A DNA stretch of 64,000 nucleotides, taken from the NCBI RefSeq assembly GCF_000253155.1, contig NC_015291.1, positions 1,335,001 to 1,399,000 of the forward strand. The letters run 5' to 3'. This DNA is from Streptococcus oralis Uo5. Its GTDB lineage: Bacteria > Bacillota > Bacilli > Lactobacillales > Streptococcaceae. Below are positions 62,357-64,000 of the stretch, in pieces. The position numbers were made by a program, and so were the translations under genes. The notes below the pieces were generated by a model. The model saw only the letters and a program-made list of their open reading frames with translations, had not been told where the DNA came from and searched no databases. Numbering within the stretch: position 1 is the first letter of the stretch; every line of letters starts with the position of its first letter.

Positions 62357-62371
62357 TGGAAAGCGTTTTTA
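62357..62371. promoter_or_regulatory. cre-like site upstream of har
   Basis: TGGAAAGCGTTTTTA between divergent genes, about 95 bp before the har ATG. Fits cre with one or two mismatches. The har promoter has extended -10 TGCTAGAAT near 62420 and GGAGG before ATG. Confidence 0.45.
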
Positions 62372-62452
62372 TCTTTTCTGTCTTTTTCGTAGCAGATTTG
62401 TGCAAAAAGTGTTTTCTTATGCTAGAATGAAAATCGAATAGGAGGACTATAA

Positions 62453-63769
62453 ATGTTAACATATGATTTAATCGTTATTGGATTTGGTAAAGCTGGGAAA
62501 ACACTAGCTGGTAAATTGGCTTCAGCTGGCAAAAAAGTTGCCCTGGTTGAACGTAGCAAAGCTATGTACGGTGGAACTTGTATCAACATCGGATGTATCC
62601 CAACTAAAACCTTGCTAGTTGCTGCTGAGAAAGACTTATCTTTTGAAGAAGTCATTGCTACCAAAAATACTATCACTAGTCGCCTCAACGGCAAAAACTA
62701 TGCTACTGTTGCGGGAACAGGTGTAGATATCTTTGATGCGGAAGCTCACTTCCTTTCAAACAAAGTCATCGAAATCCAGGCTGGTGATGAAAAACAAGAA
62801 CTGACTGCTGAAACTATCGTTATCAACACTGGTGCTGTTTCAAACGTCTTGCCAATCCCTGGACTTGCTACAAGCAAAAACGTCTTTGACTCAACAGGTA
62901 TCCAAAACTTGGACAAATTGCCTGAAAAACTTGGTGTCCTTGGTGGCGGAAATATCGGTCTTGAATTTGCAGGCCTTTACAACAAACTTGGCAGCAAAGT
63001 TACAGTCCTAGATGCCTTGGATACTTTTCTACCTCGAGCAGAACCTTCCATCGCAGCTCTTGCTAAACAGTACATGGAAGAAGACGGTATTGAATTGCTT
63101 CAAAACATCCGTACTACTGAAATCAAAAACGACAGTGATCAAGTCCTTGTCGTAACTGAAAATGAAACCTACCGTTTCGACGCCCTTCTCTACGCAACTG
63201 GACGTAAGCCAAACGTAGAACCACTTCAACTTGAGAATACTGATATTGAACTAACAGAGCGTGGTGCTATCAAGGTCGACAAACATTGTCAAACAAACGT
63301 TCCTGGTGTCTTTGCAGTTGGAGACGTCAATGGTGGACCTCAATTTACCTACATTTCACTTGATGACTTCCGTGTTGTCTATAGTTACCTTGCTGGAGAT
63401 GGCAGCTACACTCTTGAAGACCGTCTCAATGTGCCAAACACCATGTTCATCACACCTGCACTTTCACAAGTTGGTTTGACTGAAAACCAAGCAGCTGATT
63501 TGAAACTTCCATACGCTGTTAAGGAAATCCCTGTTGCTGCGATGCCTCGTGGTCATGTAAATGGCGACCTTCGAGGTGCCTTCAAAGCTGTTGTGAATAC
63601 TGAAACCAAAGAAATTCTCGGTGCAACTATCTTCTCAGAAGGTTCACAAGAAATCATCAACATCATCACTGTTGCCATGGACAACAAGATTCCTTACACT
63701 TACTTCACAAAACAAATCTTCACTCACCCAACCTTGGCTGAGAACTTGAATGACTTGTTTGCGATTTAA
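62453..63769 (+). CDS. har: Flavoprotein disulfide reductase, likely hypothiocyanous acid reductase Har
   Basis: A 438-residue pyridine nucleotide-disulfide oxidoreductase, RclA/MerA-like without an N-terminal metal domain. FAD fold DLIVIGFGKAGKTLAGKLAS, redox Cys pair in GGTCINIGCIPTKTLL, NAD(P)H fold GVLGGGNIGLEFAGLY and the second FAD motif VPGVFAVGDVNGGPQF. The dimer domain ends in IFTHPTLAENLNDLF. It closely resembles the pneumococcal enzyme reported to reduce hypothiocyanous acid from lactoperoxidase. Function assigned from memory of that work. Confidence 0.85.
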   Translation: MLTYDLIVIGFGKAGKTLAGKLASAGKKVALVERSKAMYGGTCINIGCIPTKTLLVAAEKDLSFEEVIATKNTITSRLNGKNYATVAGTGVDIFDAEAHFLSNKVIEIQAGDEKQELTAETIVINTGAVSNVLPIPGLATSKNVFDSTGIQNLDKLPEKLGVLGGGNIGLEFAGLYNKLGSKVTVLDALDTFLPRAEPSIAALAKQYMEEDGIELLQNIRTTEIKNDSDQVLVVTENETYRFDALLYATGRKPNVEPLQLENTDIELTERGAIKVDKHCQTNVPGVFAVGDVNGGPQFTYISLDDFRVVYSYLAGDGSYTLEDRLNVPNTMFITPALSQVGLTENQAADLKLPYAVKEIPVAAMPRGHVNGDLRGAFKAVVNTETKEILGATIFSEGSQEIINIITVAMDNKIPYTYFTKQIFTHPTLAENLNDLFAI

Positions 63770-63790
63770 GTTGAGACTGATTTGTTAGCT

Positions 63791-63812
63791 AACAGCCCTC
63801 GTCGGGCTGTTT
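63791..63812 (+). terminator. har terminator
   Basis: AACAGCCC-TCGTC-GGGCTGTT followed by TTTTGTTT, 22 bases after the stop. Confidence 0.88.
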
Positions 63813-63830
63813 TTGTTTCTGCGAAATCTC

Positions 63831-63935
63831 ATACTCTTCGAAAATCAAATTCAAACTACGTCAGCTTCACCTTGCCGTACTCAAGTACAGCCTGCGGCTA
63901 GCTTCCTAGTTTGCTCTTTGATTTTCATTGAGTAT
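63831..63935 (+). repeat. BOX element 3
   Basis: A 105-bp BOX in plus orientation: ATACTCTTCGAAAATCAAAT (boxA), CTACGTCAGCTTCACCTTGC, then GCGGCTAGCTTCCTAGTTTG and ATTTTCATTGAGTAT (boxC). Almost identical in length and joiner to element 2. Confidence 0.95.
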
Positions 63936-63961
63936 CAAATCTGTCTTTTCCCTCTTTTATG

Positions 63962-63975
63962 ATATAATAGAAACA
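63962..63975 (+). promoter_or_regulatory. -10 promoter with leaderless-type spacing
   Basis: TATGATATAATAGAAACATG: TATAAT ends six bases before ATG 63976. No ribosome site can fit. Confidence 0.6.
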
Positions 63976-64000
63976 TGAAATTAAAAACTACTTTGGGTCT
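63976..64000 (+). CDS. murT: Start of a gene, probably MurT (Mur ligase-like), partial
   Basis: Only eight codons are in the window (MKLKTTLG). That start and the position next to har fit the pneumococcal MurT that amidates lipid II with GatD, but eight residues cannot prove it. The start follows a -10 element by six bases, so the message would be leaderless. Confidence 0.5.

Overview
The window reads as chromosome of a Streptococcus of the mitis/pneumoniae group. The evidence is BOX repeats (three), the copY-cupA-copA copper operon with a cupredoxin-headed CopA, spxB and lctO, the vex-vncRS locus, CodY, a choline-binding surface amidase, and a gene order that from memory follows the pneumococcal backbone (clpP-upp, spxB, cop, thi, lctO, pyrFE, divIB-murGD, fba-vncRS-vex). 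I cannot separate S. mitis, S. pseudopneumoniae, S. oralis and S. pneumoniae by eye. The extra choline-linked genes and small islands favour a commensal mitis-group strain.

Layout. 1-1503: a gene running off the left edge that fuses a winged helix, a LicC-like nucleotidyltransferase and a LicA-like kinase, behind a palindromic promoter. 1690-2024: a 162-bp-period hairpin repeat abutting livF. 2.0-6.6 kb: branched-chain amino acid ABC transporter livJHMGF with a CodY box. 6.7-9.6 kb: ylbG, clpP with a CtsR operator, upp, a dCMP deaminase and a TetR regulator. 9.7-14.6 kb: DegV lipid-binding protein, an HI0933-type flavoprotein, NUDIX, MerR-TipAS, and an SNF transporter behind a structured leader. 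14.6-18.5 kb: manA, SemiSWEET, VOC protein, spxB. 18.8-21.9 kb: copper operon. 22-29.6 kb: thiamine regulon under three TPP riboswitches (thiD; ykoE-ykoD-ykoC-tenA-thiW-thiM-thiE; a second tenA). 29.8-32.7 kb: lactate oxidase, then pyrFE behind a PyrR attenuator. 32.7-40.5 kb: division and wall genes (divIB, murG, murD), typA, an RsuA-type pseudouridine synthase and small membrane proteins. 40.5-45.1 kb: a LysR regulator followed by a choline-binding Amidase_3 protein, small membrane genes and tRNA-Thr with a duplicated 3' end. 45.2-47.8 kb: an ABC-2 exporter. 48.0-49.8 kb: an AT-rich four-gene accessory cassette between two copies of the fba terminator. 49.8-56.4 kb: fba, vncS, vncR, vex3, vex2, vex1. 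56.5-64 kb: a CPBP protease-like protein, tRNA-Leu, pncA-like, codY, a DEAD-box helicase, an OFA-type MFS transporter, the likely hypothiocyanous acid reductase har, and the first codons of a probable murT.

How the genes fit together. Two hydrogen-peroxide-forming oxidases (SpxB, LctO), both with cre-like sites, drive aerobic pyruvate and lactate overflow. The thiamine block supplies the TPP that SpxB needs. CodY is encoded here, and matching CodY boxes lie at its own promoter and at livJ. The right end carries a thiol-oxidant defence enzyme. Phosphocholine recurs: a LicC-LicA-like fusion at one end and a choline-binding amidase in the middle.

Most unusual parts: the 48.0-49.8 kb cassette (XRE regulator with a hydrophobic tail, three small genes including two membrane proteins, and a perfect inverted repeat filling the promoter spacer), the HTH-LicC-LicA fusion, the tRNA-Thr 3'-end duplication around a DUF6287-like gene, and the duplicated TPP-riboswitch promoter cassette.
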